From Holdemania massiliensis (GTDB lineage Bacteria > Bacillota_I > Bacilli_A > Erysipelotrichales > Erysipelotrichaceae), in NCBI RefSeq assembly GCF_022440805.1, contig NZ_JAKNTK010000001.1, positions 3,720,001 to 3,784,000 of the forward strand: DNA of 64,000 nucleotides, in the 5' to 3' direction. Position numbers and translations under genes: made by a program. Of this stretch, positions 32,073-41,899 are shown one piece after another (position 1 is the stretch's first letter; each line of letters starts with the position of its first letter). Below the pieces are notes generated by a model that ran no database searches, was not told the origin of the DNA, and saw nothing but the letters and a program-made list of their open reading frames with translations.

Positions 32073-33437
32073 TCAGAATTGCGTCAGGTTGACGACCCAT
32101 TTCTCTTTCCGCACTAGAGAATAGGCGATCACCAATTTGAGGATATCCGTCATCTGACCGATCACATAAAGCACCAGAATATTGACGCCCGTGAAATAGG
32201 TGAAGCAGCAGACCAGCGGAATGTTGACCGTCCACATATATCCCGAATCCATGAATAAGGTGGATCGAGTATCACCGCCTGCCCGCAGAATGAAATAGCA
32301 CTGTGTGTTGCCCATGTAGATCCAGAACATGACTGACATGATCCGCAGGACGTTGACCGCGACCTGCTTCGCGGTTGGTGAAACTTGATAGAAGTGCGGA
32401 ACCACAAAGGAGGAACCAAACATCAGCACGGCAAACAACAGCGACAAGATCACGCTGAAGCCCAGCAGCTGATACCCATGATCGCGAGCTTCATCAAGTT
32501 TATCCGCCCCCAGCGGCTGCGACACCATCACTGTCGTTGCGGCCGCCATGCCGCCAAAGAGGACGAAGAAAATATCGCCGATCGTGTTGGCAATCGAATA
32601 TCCCGACATGACCTCTGGTCCGCGGGTAGCATAGAACTTAAACAAGGTCGCCATTCCCAAAGACCACATGACTTCATTCAACGCCAGCGGAGCCGCTTTG
32701 ATCAAAATACTGCGAACCAGCTGACCGGAAACATGAAACATCTGCGACAACTTCGATTTGAAAGCAAACGGCAGCTTTGCTAAAACCAGCAACAGTACAG
32801 CCGCTTCCAACAGACGCGCGATCAGCGTGGCAATCGCCGCGCCCTCAACGCCTAACCGTGGAAATCCGAAATTACCAAAGATCAGGCAATAGTTTAAAAA
32901 GGTATTGATTAAGACTGCGCCGGCACTGATGACCAGCGGAATCTTAGTTTCCCCCACCGCCCGCATTGCACTGGAGATGCCAAGCGACAACGCCATAGGC
33001 AAAAACGTAAACGCCGCGATCCGCATATAAGCCCCGCCCAGCTGAATGATCGCCGGATCACTGGTAAAGAAGCGGACGATTCCCTCCGGCACAAGAAAGC
33101 CCAGCAGAAAGAACGGGATCATGATCGCATAAGCACTCAGGATGGAAAACCGAAATGATTGTTTCATTCGTTCCTGATCCTGAGCGCCAAAAAACTGAGC
33201 GATAAAAATGGCCGCCGCCGCTAAAACTCCGTTAGTTCCATAGGTCGCTATAATATAGAAACGATTGACTGCCGCAACGCCTCCCAACGCGGCGTCGCCC
33301 AGCTGTCCTACCATCAGATTATCGACAAGATTGACTGAGCTGGTAATCAGCTGCTGCATCATCAACGGTACAGCGACAGCCAGCGCCAGCTTGTAAAACT
33401 GCCGAGTACCGATAAATTTTGATAATTTTTTTCTCAT
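32073..33437 (-). CDS. MATE-family exporter
   Basis: 454 residues with about twelve membrane helices in two related halves. The N-terminal half reads LALAVAVPLMMQQLITSSVN and VDNLMVGQLGDAALGGVAAV, the MATE hallmark. It would export cationic drugs or metabolites in exchange for Na+ or H+. ATG 33437 follows GAGGATCGGGGA. It is one of four MATE genes in this window; no regulator is directly adjacent. Confidence 0.88.
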   Translation of the reverse strand: MRKKLSKFIGTRQFYKLALAVAVPLMMQQLITSSVNLVDNLMVGQLGDAALGGVAAVNRFYIIATYGTNGVLAAAAIFIAQFFGAQDQERMKQSFRFSILSAYAIMIPFFLLGFLVPEGIVRFFTSDPAIIQLGGAYMRIAAFTFLPMALSLGISSAMRAVGETKIPLVISAGAVLINTFLNYCLIFGNFGFPRLGVEGAAIATLIARLLEAAVLLLVLAKLPFAFKSKLSQMFHVSGQLVRSILIKAAPLALNEVMWSLGMATLFKFYATRGPEVMSGYSIANTIGDIFFVLFGGMAAATTVMVSQPLGADKLDEARDHGYQLLGFSVILSLLFAVLMFGSSFVVPHFYQVSPTAKQVAVNVLRIMSVMFWIYMGNTQCYFILRAGGDTRSTLFMDSGYMWTVNIPLVCCFTYFTGVNILVLYVIGQMTDILKLVIAYSLVRKEKWVVNLTQF

Positions 33438-33522
33438 TCCCCGATCCTCCCTCTTTTAAATCAATGGTATCAGTTTATCACACTTTCTCAAGAAGTTCAT
33501 CCTTCCTTCTGCAGACCCATAG

Positions 33523-33576
33523 AAAAAACGCAGCGGATTCGGCTGAATCTGTGAAAGCTGCGCTTTTTACAGGGTT
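33523..33576 (-). terminator. Terminator after the deoxyribosyltransferase gene
   Basis: On the minus strand GCGCAGCTTTC...CCGCTGCG (with inner AGATTCAG/CGAATC pairing) is followed by six T residues. It closes the S9-peptidase/deoxyribosyltransferase operon. Confidence 0.65.
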
Positions 33577-33626
33577 CGATACGTTTATTTTATCTGAAGA
33601 CTTTCATGTTTTATGGTCGTCAAAGA

Positions 33627-34106
33627 TCAGCGTTCCGTTTCCAGATCCTTGAGGAACTGATCGCAGGCTGAGTCAAAGCTGTAATAAACGGGAATGGCAT
33701 TCGCTTTTAAACCGCCGATCACAAACGCGTTGTAGCCGATCGGACAGTCTAAGCCTGCCGCCTGATTCCGGCCGATCCGGCTGTCGGAATAAACCGGGTA
33801 TAAATGGATCGGTTTGCCGCTCAGTTTTTTCTCCAACAGAATCCCCAGTGCCATATGACTGCCGGTATCTTCATTAGCCAGATCGAAAAACACATGCGTT
33901 GCTTCGCACTGATAATGATAATCCGCCTGGAAAATAGCTTCTGGGGTAGAAGCGCCGCCTTCATTAAGCGGCAGATCAATCGGACTGATCAGCTGATATG
34001 CAAGGCCGCGGGCGGTCAGTTCACGGCGCAGCCGTTCTCCTTCCAAACGCCGCTGGCGCTGATCAGCCTCGGTAAACAAGGGGCCGACGAGATAGACCGT
34101 GATCAT
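33627..34106 (-). CDS. Nucleoside 2-deoxyribosyltransferase-like protein
   Basis: 159 residues starting MITVYLVGPLFTEADQ, the Rossmann-like opening of PF05014. FFDLANEDTGSHMALGILLE has the acidic pocket (DxxxxDxGxxxExG-like) used for ribose contacts. Such enzymes swap bases on deoxyribosides for salvage or clean modified nucleotides. It overlaps the peptidase gene by four bases and is probably co-transcribed. Substrate cannot be read from the sequence. Confidence 0.75.
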   Translation of the reverse strand: MITVYLVGPLFTEADQRQRRLEGERLRRELTARGLAYQLISPIDLPLNEGGASTPEAIFQADYHYQCEATHVFFDLANEDTGSHMALGILLEKKLSGKPIHLYPVYSDSRIGRNQAAGLDCPIGYNAFVIGGLKANAIPVYYSFDSACDQFLKDLETER

Positions 34107-36112
34107 TGTGAAACCTCACCCAAGGCCCAGTCGATGTAGCTCTGCATTTCCGCAATGGTTTTCAGATGGGCTTCGCCCTTGCCGCGGTCATGACTGCCCA
34201 GCGCCAGAACCCGCAGCAGTACCGGATGTTCGCTCTGGTTGTTCTCCTGCAGCTTCGCCGCCATTTTCTTGCCATGATACGGCGGAACGTTATTATCGCA
34301 CTCGCCGGTCTGAATGTAGATTGCCGGATAAGCAATCGGCTGGATGTTGTGATAAGGCGAATACGAAAGCATGAGTGGGAACAGGTTCGGATCCATTGGA
34401 TCGCCGTATTCCGTGATATACATCGGACCGCGGTCATCGTTGCGGAAACGGATCATATCGGTATGCGGCACCGAGGCGATGACGCAGCCCCACAGATCCG
34501 GACGCATCGTCACTAATGCGCACATCAGTAAGCCGCCGTTTGAGCCGCCGCAGATCGCGGTTTTGGCCGGGCAAGTCCAGCCTTCCTGCTGGATCCGCTC
34601 AGCTGTGACAATGAAATCCGTAAAACAGTTTTTCTTGTTCGCCAGACTTCCGCCTTCATGCCAGCGCGTGCCGTATTCACTGCCCCCGCGCAGGTTGATG
34701 CTCACATAAATCCGGTCCTGGCTGACCCAGTCCACAATGTCCAGATCGACAAACGGATTATTATAGGAAGGCAGAATCGCGTTGTTATAACCGCCGTACC
34801 CATACATCAAGGTCGGCGTTTCGCCGGTTTTTTGCAGCCCCTTCGGCATGACGACAAACGCTGGAATGCGCTCACCGTCGGCAGCTTCGGTGAAAATCTG
34901 TTGGACTTCAATCGCATCGGTGCTCTGCGGATTCGGCTGATACAGCACTTCCAGCTGATCGCCGGTCAGCTTCAGCAGCATCGGCGAATGGACAAATGAT
35001 TCAAATTCCAGAATCAGGGATTCCGTTTTCCGGATAGCACGGGCATTCTGCATCGCCAGCGTGCAGGCGCCCCATGGACTTGGCAGCGGCAGATCGCAAC
35101 AGAAGGCTCCCGTCTTATCGACAATGCGGACTAAGGAAGCGGCATCGTTGAGGTAAAACAGCACCAGCTGTTCGCCATGGCGAACGGCATCTTCCAGCTT
35201 CATTGAGCATTCCGCGACAAATGTCCGACCTTCCGCCAGCGTCTGCCCTTGCTTCACGGCGATCAAACGTCCCATCGGAGCTTCGGACTGAGTTAAGAAA
35301 ATCAGCTCGTCCCCCAGAGTATCGACATAGGTAAACGCTCCTTTTAAATCCTGGCTGACCGAAACAAATTCGCCGTCATCCTGCTGCACAAAGATGACCG
35401 TATCGGCATAGTTTTCCATCACTTCCGCAATCACGGTTTCCCCATCCGCAGAGCTGGCCAAACGCACCAGCACGGCGTTTTCATGATAATCAAAACACGT
35501 CTGGATTTCATCCTTGTCACAGTCATAGCAGCGGACATGATTGACATTCAGGCCTTTTTCCGGATCGGCATCCGCGTCGGAATACAAAATCCGCCGGCCT
35601 GTTTTATCCCATAACGAATAGAAAATTCCGTCCAGTTTGCGGATCAGTTTGTTCGCTTTCTGATCCACGACCAGCACGCACGGACGTCCGGCGCCGTCTT
35701 CCAGTCCGGTATAATAAATCAGATTGGAATCCGCAAATGATGAATTCGCTGTAAACACGGTGATCGTGTCGGGAATCAGGCTGAGATCAACCTCCCGGAT
35801 TTCCTTGAAATTTTGATCCAGAACGACCAATGTCCGTGTTCCATCCTTGTTGGCACGGGTTGCCCAATAGCCTTCTTCGGTTTCTGTCAGCGCCGAATAG
35901 CTGGCATAAAACGGGCGGGCCTGCAGCTGTTCTTTTTTCTCAGCATAGCCGGGCAGAGCCGCGAAAAATTGATCGGTCAGGGCATTTTCTTCAGCCACCC
36001 AGTTCAGCACTTCCGGATCCTTCGGCTGTTCCAAACCGATATACTCATCCTTCATCGTGATGCCGAAACGTGTTTCAGACCAGTTTGATTTTTTCCATTG
36101 CGGATAATTCAT
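34103..36112 (-). CDS. Prolyl oligopeptidase family S9A serine peptidase
   Basis: 669 residues from ATG 36112 (GAAGGAGGAAGATTC upstream). The N-terminal two thirds form a beta-propeller (repeated WATRANKDGTRTLVV-type strands). The C-terminal alpha/beta-hydrolase has the nucleophile elbow CGGSNGGLLMCALV and the histidine region GSHDRGKGEAH. No signal peptide, so cytoplasmic hydrolysis of short proline-containing peptides is likely. It is linked with the deoxyribosyltransferase-like gene by a four-base overlap. Confidence 0.9.
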   Translation of the reverse strand: MNYPQWKKSNWSETRFGITMKDEYIGLEQPKDPEVLNWVAEENALTDQFFAALPGYAEKKEQLQARPFYASYSALTETEEGYWATRANKDGTRTLVVLDQNFKEIREVDLSLIPDTITVFTANSSFADSNLIYYTGLEDGAGRPCVLVVDQKANKLIRKLDGIFYSLWDKTGRRILYSDADADPEKGLNVNHVRCYDCDKDEIQTCFDYHENAVLVRLASSADGETVIAEVMENYADTVIFVQQDDGEFVSVSQDLKGAFTYVDTLGDELIFLTQSEAPMGRLIAVKQGQTLAEGRTFVAECSMKLEDAVRHGEQLVLFYLNDAASLVRIVDKTGAFCCDLPLPSPWGACTLAMQNARAIRKTESLILEFESFVHSPMLLKLTGDQLEVLYQPNPQSTDAIEVQQIFTEAADGERIPAFVVMPKGLQKTGETPTLMYGYGGYNNAILPSYNNPFVDLDIVDWVSQDRIYVSINLRGGSEYGTRWHEGGSLANKKNCFTDFIVTAERIQQEGWTCPAKTAICGGSNGGLLMCALVTMRPDLWGCVIASVPHTDMIRFRNDDRGPMYITEYGDPMDPNLFPLMLSYSPYHNIQPIAYPAIYIQTGECDNNVPPYHGKKMAAKLQENNQSEHPVLLRVLALGSHDRGKGEAHLKTIAEMQSYIDWALGEVSQ

Positions 36113-36285
36113 GAATCTTCCTCCTTCAAATTCGATTGTCTTCATTGTACCACAACAAGGAGCGAAATAGGACGATCATCCCCACGCTGGCAGAATGTCA
36201 TCGTTTCTTAAGAAACGTGTCATAGACCTTCACAAAGCGTCATCAGGAAGTAAAGAACTTAAGATTTTTTCCTTTTATACTGAAA

Positions 36286-36301
36286 GTGACAAACAAGTCA
36301 C
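36286..36301. promoter_or_regulatory. Inverted repeat upstream of vanW
   Basis: GTGAC-aaacaa-GTCAC, directly after a TATACT-like -10 element (ending about 36281) and 67 bases before the vanW start. Candidate operator for control of the van operon, since no vanRS pair is adjacent. Confidence 0.4.
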
Positions 36302-36367
36302 CCAAAACCCCATAGAAGAGTCATTTTACAGTGCCATAATAAGGGAAACTTCAAGGAGAGTGAAAGT

Positions 36368-37201
36368 ATGAGCCGACGTCGTGTAACCGAATTTCTGCCC
36401 TTTCTGCTGCCGCTGCGCAGAAAGCAGAAGATTTGGTGTTTTTATCAGAAAATGAAGCATGATGGGCATCGTTATGCCCGTCATCAGGCCGAGAACCGGC
36501 TGCCGTATCTTCAATATGAATGTACTCAGGGTTTAATCAACCCTGACAGCGGGTACGATATCCAATATCAATACAACAAAGCGCACAACCTGAAAGTCGT
36601 ATCGCGGCGGATGCAGCAGCTGATCATTGAACCGGGGGAAGTGTTTTCCTTCTGGCAGCTGGCCCGCGGTGCGGATCATGATGATCCCTATCTACCAGGT
36701 TTAGGCCTGCATGACGGCAAGATCGTGCCGGTGCATGGCGGAGGCCTGTGCTTTATGAGCGAGCTGCTGTACTGGATGGTTCTGCATACGCCGCTGACGG
36801 TGATTGAAAAACATCCGCACCTCGTCATTTCCCTGCCTGCCAATCCCAATGCTGAAATGCCGGCGGGGATTGATGCGACGATTCAGGAGGGGTGGAGCGA
36901 TCTGAAATTCCGCAACGATACAGACATGCCGTTTCAGCTGATTCTGGATTTTGAGGAAGCTTCCGTTCACGCTCAATTTTTGTGCGGACAGCCGCCGCAG
37001 TATCGCTATGAAGTTTCAGGTTCAGAGCTGGTCTACTCGCGCAAAAAGGGAAAGATCTTCCGCACCCAGCAGATCAGCCGCACGCTTTATGATGCTGAAA
37101 GCGGCGAGGTTGTCCGGCAGGAAGCGTGCTACACCAGCCGCAGCCGGATCGATTATCCGCTGAGTCCGGACACGGAAATCATCGAGGAGGATGAAGGATG
37201 A
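36368..37201 (+). CDS. vanW: VanW-family protein
   Basis: 277 residues; ATG 36368 follows CAAGGAGAGTGAAAGT. The core IIEPGEVFSFWQLARGADHDDPYLPGL and VHGGGLCFMSELLYWMVLHT is diagnostic of VanW (G-G-x-C-x-x-S pattern). VanW accompanies vanB and vanG type vancomycin-resistance operons; its exact role is unknown, though it is probably linked with peptidoglycan. Here it leads an operon vanW-ligase-vanXY/T, the VanG order. It ends in a four-base overlap with the ligase gene. Confidence 0.88.
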   Translation: MSRRRVTEFLPFLLPLRRKQKIWCFYQKMKHDGHRYARHQAENRLPYLQYECTQGLINPDSGYDIQYQYNKAHNLKVVSRRMQQLIIEPGEVFSFWQLARGADHDDPYLPGLGLHDGKIVPVHGGGLCFMSELLYWMVLHTPLTVIEKHPHLVISLPANPNAEMPAGIDATIQEGWSDLKFRNDTDMPFQLILDFEEASVHAQFLCGQPPQYRYEVSGSELVYSRKKGKIFRTQQISRTLYDAESGEVVRQEACYTSRSRIDYPLSPDTEIIEEDEG

Positions 37202-38256
37202 CAAAGAAAATAAAAGTCGCAGTCTTATTCGGCGGCTGCAGTGATGAATACAGCGTTTCTCTGCATTCGGCGGCCGGCGTCCTGCGGGCTCTGGATCCGC
37301 AGCGCTATGAAATGATTCAGATTGGAATTGATCGGCAGGGAGACTGGTTTTTAACTTCGGCTTCCCCCGCAGAAATTGAAGCGGATCAATGGCATCAGCC
37401 TGAAAACCAGCGTCTGCAGCTGACTTTGACGCGCAGCCGCTTTGAGTTAAAAACAGCATCGAACCAACCGATTGACGTCGATGTCTTTTTCCCGGTGCTG
37501 CACGGCCGCAACGGTGAAGACGGCAGCCTGCAGGGTATGTTTGAGCTCTTTCACATTCCGTTTGTCGGCTGCGGCCTGGACGCTTCTTTGCTTGGCATGG
37601 ACAAAGCGCTCAGCCACCAGTTAGCTCAGCAGCACGGGATCGAAGTCAGTCCGTTTCAGGTCTTCAACAGCGCGGAATTGGATCAGAAACGGAGTCAGAT
37701 TCAGCGTCTGAAGCTGCCCTGCTTCGTCAAGCCGGCGCGCGGCGGATCGTCGATCGGCATCACCAAAATTACCACCTGGGAAGAACTGGACAGCGCCTGT
37801 GCCGCAGCCGCAAAGCATGACTCACGGATTTTGATCGAGGAAGCCGTCGTGGGCGAAGAAATCGGCTGTTCCGTGCTGGAAACGGAAGAGGGGCTGGTTT
37901 TAGGAGCTGTCGACCGCATTCATCTCAACAGTGACTTCTTTGATTATGAAGAAAAATACGTCGATACGCATGCCGAGGTCGAATGTCCCGCGCCGCTGCC
38001 GGATTTTATCTCGGAACAAATGCGCCGCATGGCGCTCAGGCTCTGGGAGATTCACCATTGCCACGGTTTAGTGCGGGTCGATTGTTTCCTCACCGGTGAT
38101 CAGCGCATTGTCTTCAACGAGATCAACACGCTGCCAGGCATGACGGCGACCAGCCGCTATCCGCGGATGATGGCACAGGCAGGGATCACCTTTGAAATGA
38201 TTTTGGACACGCTCATCGGCGAGGCTTTGCGGAGGTCTGCGAAATGGACTGCGTAA
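37198..38256 (+). CDS. vanG: VanG-type D-Ala:D-Ser (D-Ala-D-X) ligase
   Basis: 352 residues, ATP-grasp ligase. The start KVAVLFGGCSDEYSVSLHSA, the lid PVLHGRNGEDGSLQGMFEL, and FNEINTLPGMTATSRYPRMM are all present. The SRYPRMM ending is characteristic of Van-type ligases (VanA/B/C/E/G) rather than housekeeping Ddl. The omega-loop region is YEEKYVDTHAEVECPAP. It would make D-Ala-D-Ser peptidoglycan precursors with weak vancomycin affinity. Ser versus Lac choice is inferred from its VanXY and racemase partners, not from a single residue. Coupled to both neighbours by overlap. Confidence 0.88.
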   Translation: MTKKIKVAVLFGGCSDEYSVSLHSAAGVLRALDPQRYEMIQIGIDRQGDWFLTSASPAEIEADQWHQPENQRLQLTLTRSRFELKTASNQPIDVDVFFPVLHGRNGEDGSLQGMFELFHIPFVGCGLDASLLGMDKALSHQLAQQHGIEVSPFQVFNSAELDQKRSQIQRLKLPCFVKPARGGSSIGITKITTWEELDSACAAAAKHDSRILIEEAVVGEEIGCSVLETEEGLVLGAVDRIHLNSDFFDYEEKYVDTHAEVECPAPLPDFISEQMRRMALRLWEIHHCHGLVRVDCFLTGDQRIVFNEINTLPGMTATSRYPRMMAQAGITFEMILDTLIGEALRRSAKWTA

Positions 38257-40055
38257 GGTTGGTTAACCGTGAACATCGGCTTCCGCACGAGGAGTCGCTG
38301 TGGACTAAAGAGTTGGTTTGGATCGATCATCAGACTCAGCTGCAGCCGGTCTGTGCCCGCGCGTTAAACGCCTGGATCAGTGCCTGCGGCGGCGAGCAGG
38401 AAGTGACCTTCGTCAGCGGCTGGCGCAGTTATGCCCAACAGCACACAATCATGAAGGAAACAGAAGCTGAACGGGGCTGGTATTATGCCCATCAGTTTGT
38501 CGCCGAAGTCCGCGCCAGCGAGCACCATACGGGATTGGCCATTGATCTGGGGATCGCCGGAAAGGATCAGGATCTGATCTGTCCGGACTTCTCTGGTCCG
38601 CTGGCTGAGAAGATGCACGCCTGCGCTGCCCGATTTGGCTTTATCCTGCGTTATCCCAAGCATAAAACAAAAATAACCGGCATCAGCGAGGAACCGTGGC
38701 ACTATCGTTATGTCGGACCTCTGCATGCGCAGATCATGAACGAAAGGGACTGGGTACTGGAGGAATACGCCGAATTCCTTCGGACTTGTTCCCCTTCGCA
38801 TCCTTATTCTTATTTTGACGGAAAGCAGCACTGGGCCTTGTGGACGCAGTCTATTTCATCGACCGTCAATGACGAAGCCGCCGGTTCGCTGCTGGATGAA
38901 ACGACGCGGCTGGTCGTTCAGGCACTGGATCCCGCCCCTGTGGCCATCGGCAAGGATCGAGCCTGGGTAGAACTTGACAGCGCCGCTTTGCGGCATAACC
39001 TCATCACGCTGGAAAAAGCTATGACAGACAAACAGAAAATCATGGCCGTGCTGAAAGCCAACGCGTATGGTCATGGTCTGGCACCTATCGCTCAGTTTCT
39101 AAGCCGCCAGGGTGTAAACCATTTCGCAGTAGCGACAATGGAGGAAGCTAAGGTGATCCGCGATCTCAATCCGGATGCTGAAATTCTGATCCTGGGGTAT
39201 GTTCCCGCCTGCCGCGCGAAGGAAGTATCCGAGCTGAAACTGTCGCTGACTTTGACCAGCTACCAGCAGGCCTGCCAGCTCAGTCAAACGGGCTATCCGA
39301 TCACAGCTCATCTGCCGGTCGATACCGGCATGCATCGTTTGGGCGAAGCTGCGCAGGATCTGGATGCTCTGGCACGGTATTATCAGCTGCCCAATATCAA
39401 AATTACCGGGACGTATTCCCATCTGTATGAGGCTGACAACCTCAGCCCTGCGGCTCAAGTTCACACTCAAGCACAGATCGAGCGGTTCTTTGCCGCTGTC
39501 GACGGCCTGAAACACCGGGGTATTGATCCGGGGAGCGTCCATCTGCAGGGCAGCTACGGCTTCCTCAATTATCCTGAACTGCGCTGCGATCTGGTTCGCT
39601 GCGGCATCGCCTTGTTTGGCTGCATTGCCGATCATCGCTCCCAAACCAAGCTGGACTTACGGCCGGTGGCTTCTGTCCACACCCGCATCGCGGCGCTGCG
39701 TTCCTTGAAAAAAGGGGAAGGCGCAGGATACAATCATGTCTGGTCTGCCCCTCAGGATACCACGGCAGCAATTCTTTCCATCGGTTACTCCGACGGGCTG
39801 CTTCGCAGTTCATCCTTTCAGGGCGTTGAAGTCCTGATTCACGGTCAGCGCTGTCCGCTGGTCGGGGCGATGTGCATGGATCAGTGCTTCGTCGATATCG
39901 GTTCGCTGCCCGCAGTGATCGGCGAGGAAGTCATCGTGATCGGAACGCAGGGAACCCAGTCGATTTCAGCGTTGGAAATTGCGGACAGAACTGGAACGAT
40001 TGTCCCGGAAACCTTGAGTTTACTGCGCGGTCGGATGCCGCGGATCTTCATTTAA
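38244..40055 (+). CDS. vanXYT: VanXY-VanT fusion: D,D-peptidase joined to a serine/alanine racemase
   Basis: 603 residues; ATG 38244 (GGAGGTCTGCGAA upstream) overlaps the ligase by 13 bases. Residues 1-215 form a VanXY/VanY peptidase: VSGWRS at 58-62, SEHHTGLAID (92-101) with zinc ligands His94 and Asp101, and EEPWHYR with Glu150 and His153. Residues about 235-603 form an alanine-racemase domain: AVLKANAYGHG with PLP Lys271, GAGYNHVW near the catalytic Tyr496, GYSDG, and a C-terminal GRMPRIF. In VanG-type operons these are two genes, and VanT has a membrane domain; here that domain is absent and replaced by the peptidase. By my alignment Bacillus Alr Tyr354 is Gly596, consistent with a pocket opened for serine. 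No membrane segments or signal peptide, so cytoplasmic. Confidence 0.9.
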   Translation: MDCVRLVNREHRLPHEESLWTKELVWIDHQTQLQPVCARALNAWISACGGEQEVTFVSGWRSYAQQHTIMKETEAERGWYYAHQFVAEVRASEHHTGLAIDLGIAGKDQDLICPDFSGPLAEKMHACAARFGFILRYPKHKTKITGISEEPWHYRYVGPLHAQIMNERDWVLEEYAEFLRTCSPSHPYSYFDGKQHWALWTQSISSTVNDEAAGSLLDETTRLVVQALDPAPVAIGKDRAWVELDSAALRHNLITLEKAMTDKQKIMAVLKANAYGHGLAPIAQFLSRQGVNHFAVATMEEAKVIRDLNPDAEILILGYVPACRAKEVSELKLSLTLTSYQQACQLSQTGYPITAHLPVDTGMHRLGEAAQDLDALARYYQLPNIKITGTYSHLYEADNLSPAAQVHTQAQIERFFAAVDGLKHRGIDPGSVHLQGSYGFLNYPELRCDLVRCGIALFGCIADHRSQTKLDLRPVASVHTRIAALRSLKKGEGAGYNHVWSAPQDTTAAILSIGYSDGLLRSSSFQGVEVLIHGQRCPLVGAMCMDQCFVDIGSLPAVIGEEVIVIGTQGTQSISALEIADRTGTIVPETLSLLRGRMPRIFI

Positions 40056-40189
40056 GTTGGCATTCACCCATTTCCAGTTCACCGCTCACCCCTGCGTCCC
40101 AGCCTCAGCCCTGATAAACAGAAGCTTGATTTTAATGTAGAAAGGCGAAAAGGCACGGAAGCCAATTCTGGAAGAAAGTGACATCATAA

Positions 40190-40250
40190 AAAAACGTTGA
40201 TCTGCCTCGGATCTGAATCCTCAGACTTGTAAGGCGGTCAGCGTTTTTTG
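40190..40250. terminator. Bidirectional terminator after the van operon
   Basis: AAAACGTTGATCTGCC and GGCGGTCAGCGTTTT form a long stem with A and T tracts on either side, serving both the van operon (+) and the converging MATE gene (-). Confidence 0.75.
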
Positions 40251-40334
40251 TTTATCGGGTTAATTAGTTTATTCTTGGTCAGAAATGGTTTCCTGTCTGA
40301 TCCCTCGGTAAAACATCCGCTGCGGATAAAGTGT

Positions 40335-41681
40335 TCAGTCTGCCAGCACATCAATCTGCCGCAGCTTTACTCTGCGGTAAGCGCCAATGCTAAAAAGCAT
40401 GCACAGCCCTTCGGAGATGACAAAAGCTAGCCACAGCACATTCAGCCCGCCCCATCGAGAAAGCAGCCAGGCCAGCGGCAGCACCAGGATCAGCTGGCGG
40501 CCCAGAGAAACCCACAGAGAAAGCATTCCGTCATCCAGCGCCTGAAAAATCGAACAGAGCACAATCGAAACCCCGGCAAAAACAAAGGAGAGGGAAATTG
40601 TTTTTAATGCCGGAATGCCGATCGCCAGCATTTCTTCGGAAGCATTAAACATGCCTAACAGCCATTTCGGCGCCAGCTGAAACAGCACCGTTCCCAAGGC
40701 CATGATCAGGACCGCAGCGATCAAAGAATATCGGGCAGCCTGATTGATCCGCTGTTTTTTCTGCGCCCCAAAATTATAGCCCACAATCGCGATCAGTGCG
40801 CTGTTCATGCCCAGGACCGGCATGAAGATAAACTGCTGCAGCTTGGCATAAACGCTGTAAACCGAAATCGCCAGCTCTGAATAAGGCAGCAGAATCATGT
40901 TCATCCCCAGCGTCATCACCGAGGCAACCGACTGCATGATGATCGCCGGAAAACCCACCGAATAAATCTGACGGCAGATATCCCAGGAAAACGAAAATCC
41001 TTTCACTCCCAGATGAATAAACGGAATCTGTTTATGAATAATCCACGCGCCCAGAACCATTGCCAGGATCTGTCCGCTTACCGTCGCGATCGCTGCCCCC
41101 AGAATTCCCATTGCAGGAAAGCCGAAGAAGCCGAAGATTAAGATCGGATCGAGAATGATGTTGACCAGGGCTCCGATTCCCTGCATGACCATGTTGTAAA
41201 CCGCATTTCCCGTTGCCTGCATAATTCTTTCCATGACGATCTGCACAAACACGCCGAAGCAGAATACCGTTACGATTCCAATATACAAGGCCGCTTGGGA
41301 AGCGATGTCGGCAGATGTCGTAAACAGATTCGCAAAGGCTCTGGCCGCACTCAGACCAAAGACCGCAAACACCGCCGCACTGATCAAGGCTAACAGAATC
41401 CCATGCTGCGCCGCTTTATTGACTTCCTCCATTCTGCCCTCTCCCAAACGCCGGGAAAGCAGGGAATTGACCCCGACCGCTGTGCCCACGGAAACTGCGA
41501 TGATCAGCATCTGGATCGGAAAGGCCAGCGACACGGCCGCCAGCGCTTCTTGGGAATAGCGTGCAACAAACATACTGTCGACAATGTTGTAGCAAGCCTG
41601 GATCAACATTGAAAGCATGATCGGCAGCGACATCGTCGCCAACAGTTTCTTCATCGGCATCGTCCCCATTTTATTTTCCAT
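40335..41681 (-). CDS. MATE-family exporter
   Basis: 448 residues from ATG 41681 (GAAGGAGGACTTAGGA upstream), about twelve helices. KLLATMSLPIMLSMLIQACYN and VDSMFVARYSQEALAAVSLAFP are MATE hallmarks of the DinF/NorM-like group. It converges on the van operon. A hairpin with T residues lies in its leader (41705-41735), suggesting transcription attenuation. Confidence 0.88.
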   Translation of the reverse strand: MENKMGTMPMKKLLATMSLPIMLSMLIQACYNIVDSMFVARYSQEALAAVSLAFPIQMLIIAVSVGTAVGVNSLLSRRLGEGRMEEVNKAAQHGILLALISAAVFAVFGLSAARAFANLFTTSADIASQAALYIGIVTVFCFGVFVQIVMERIMQATGNAVYNMVMQGIGALVNIILDPILIFGFFGFPAMGILGAAIATVSGQILAMVLGAWIIHKQIPFIHLGVKGFSFSWDICRQIYSVGFPAIIMQSVASVMTLGMNMILLPYSELAISVYSVYAKLQQFIFMPVLGMNSALIAIVGYNFGAQKKQRINQAARYSLIAAVLIMALGTVLFQLAPKWLLGMFNASEEMLAIGIPALKTISLSFVFAGVSIVLCSIFQALDDGMLSLWVSLGRQLILVLPLAWLLSRWGGLNVLWLAFVISEGLCMLFSIGAYRRVKLRQIDVLAD

Positions 41682-41704
41682 TCCTAAGTCCTCCTTCAAA
41701 ATAA

Positions 41705-41735
41705 AAAACCACTCTGTGTTTTTTAGAGTGGTTTT
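41705..41735 (-). terminator. Leader hairpin of the MATE gene
   Basis: AAAACCACTCT and AGAGTGGTTTT pair perfectly around a short loop; on the minus strand TTTTTTATTTTG follows, directly before the MATE ribosome site. Candidate attenuator or terminator of an upstream transcript. From 41736 to 41899 no gene is seen. Confidence 0.65.
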
Positions 41736-41899
41736 GCCTCACTGATTTTTTGATTCCTTTTTCTTCAAGATGACGCTACAATCCGCGCTTCATCCTGATC
41801 CTGAGTTAGTTTACGCTTTTGCCGCCGGCTTGTCAAGGAAAAACCCAAGTTCTTCCCTATCCCAGCTCTGTTTCCTTGGGTACGGTTGTATTTGATCCC

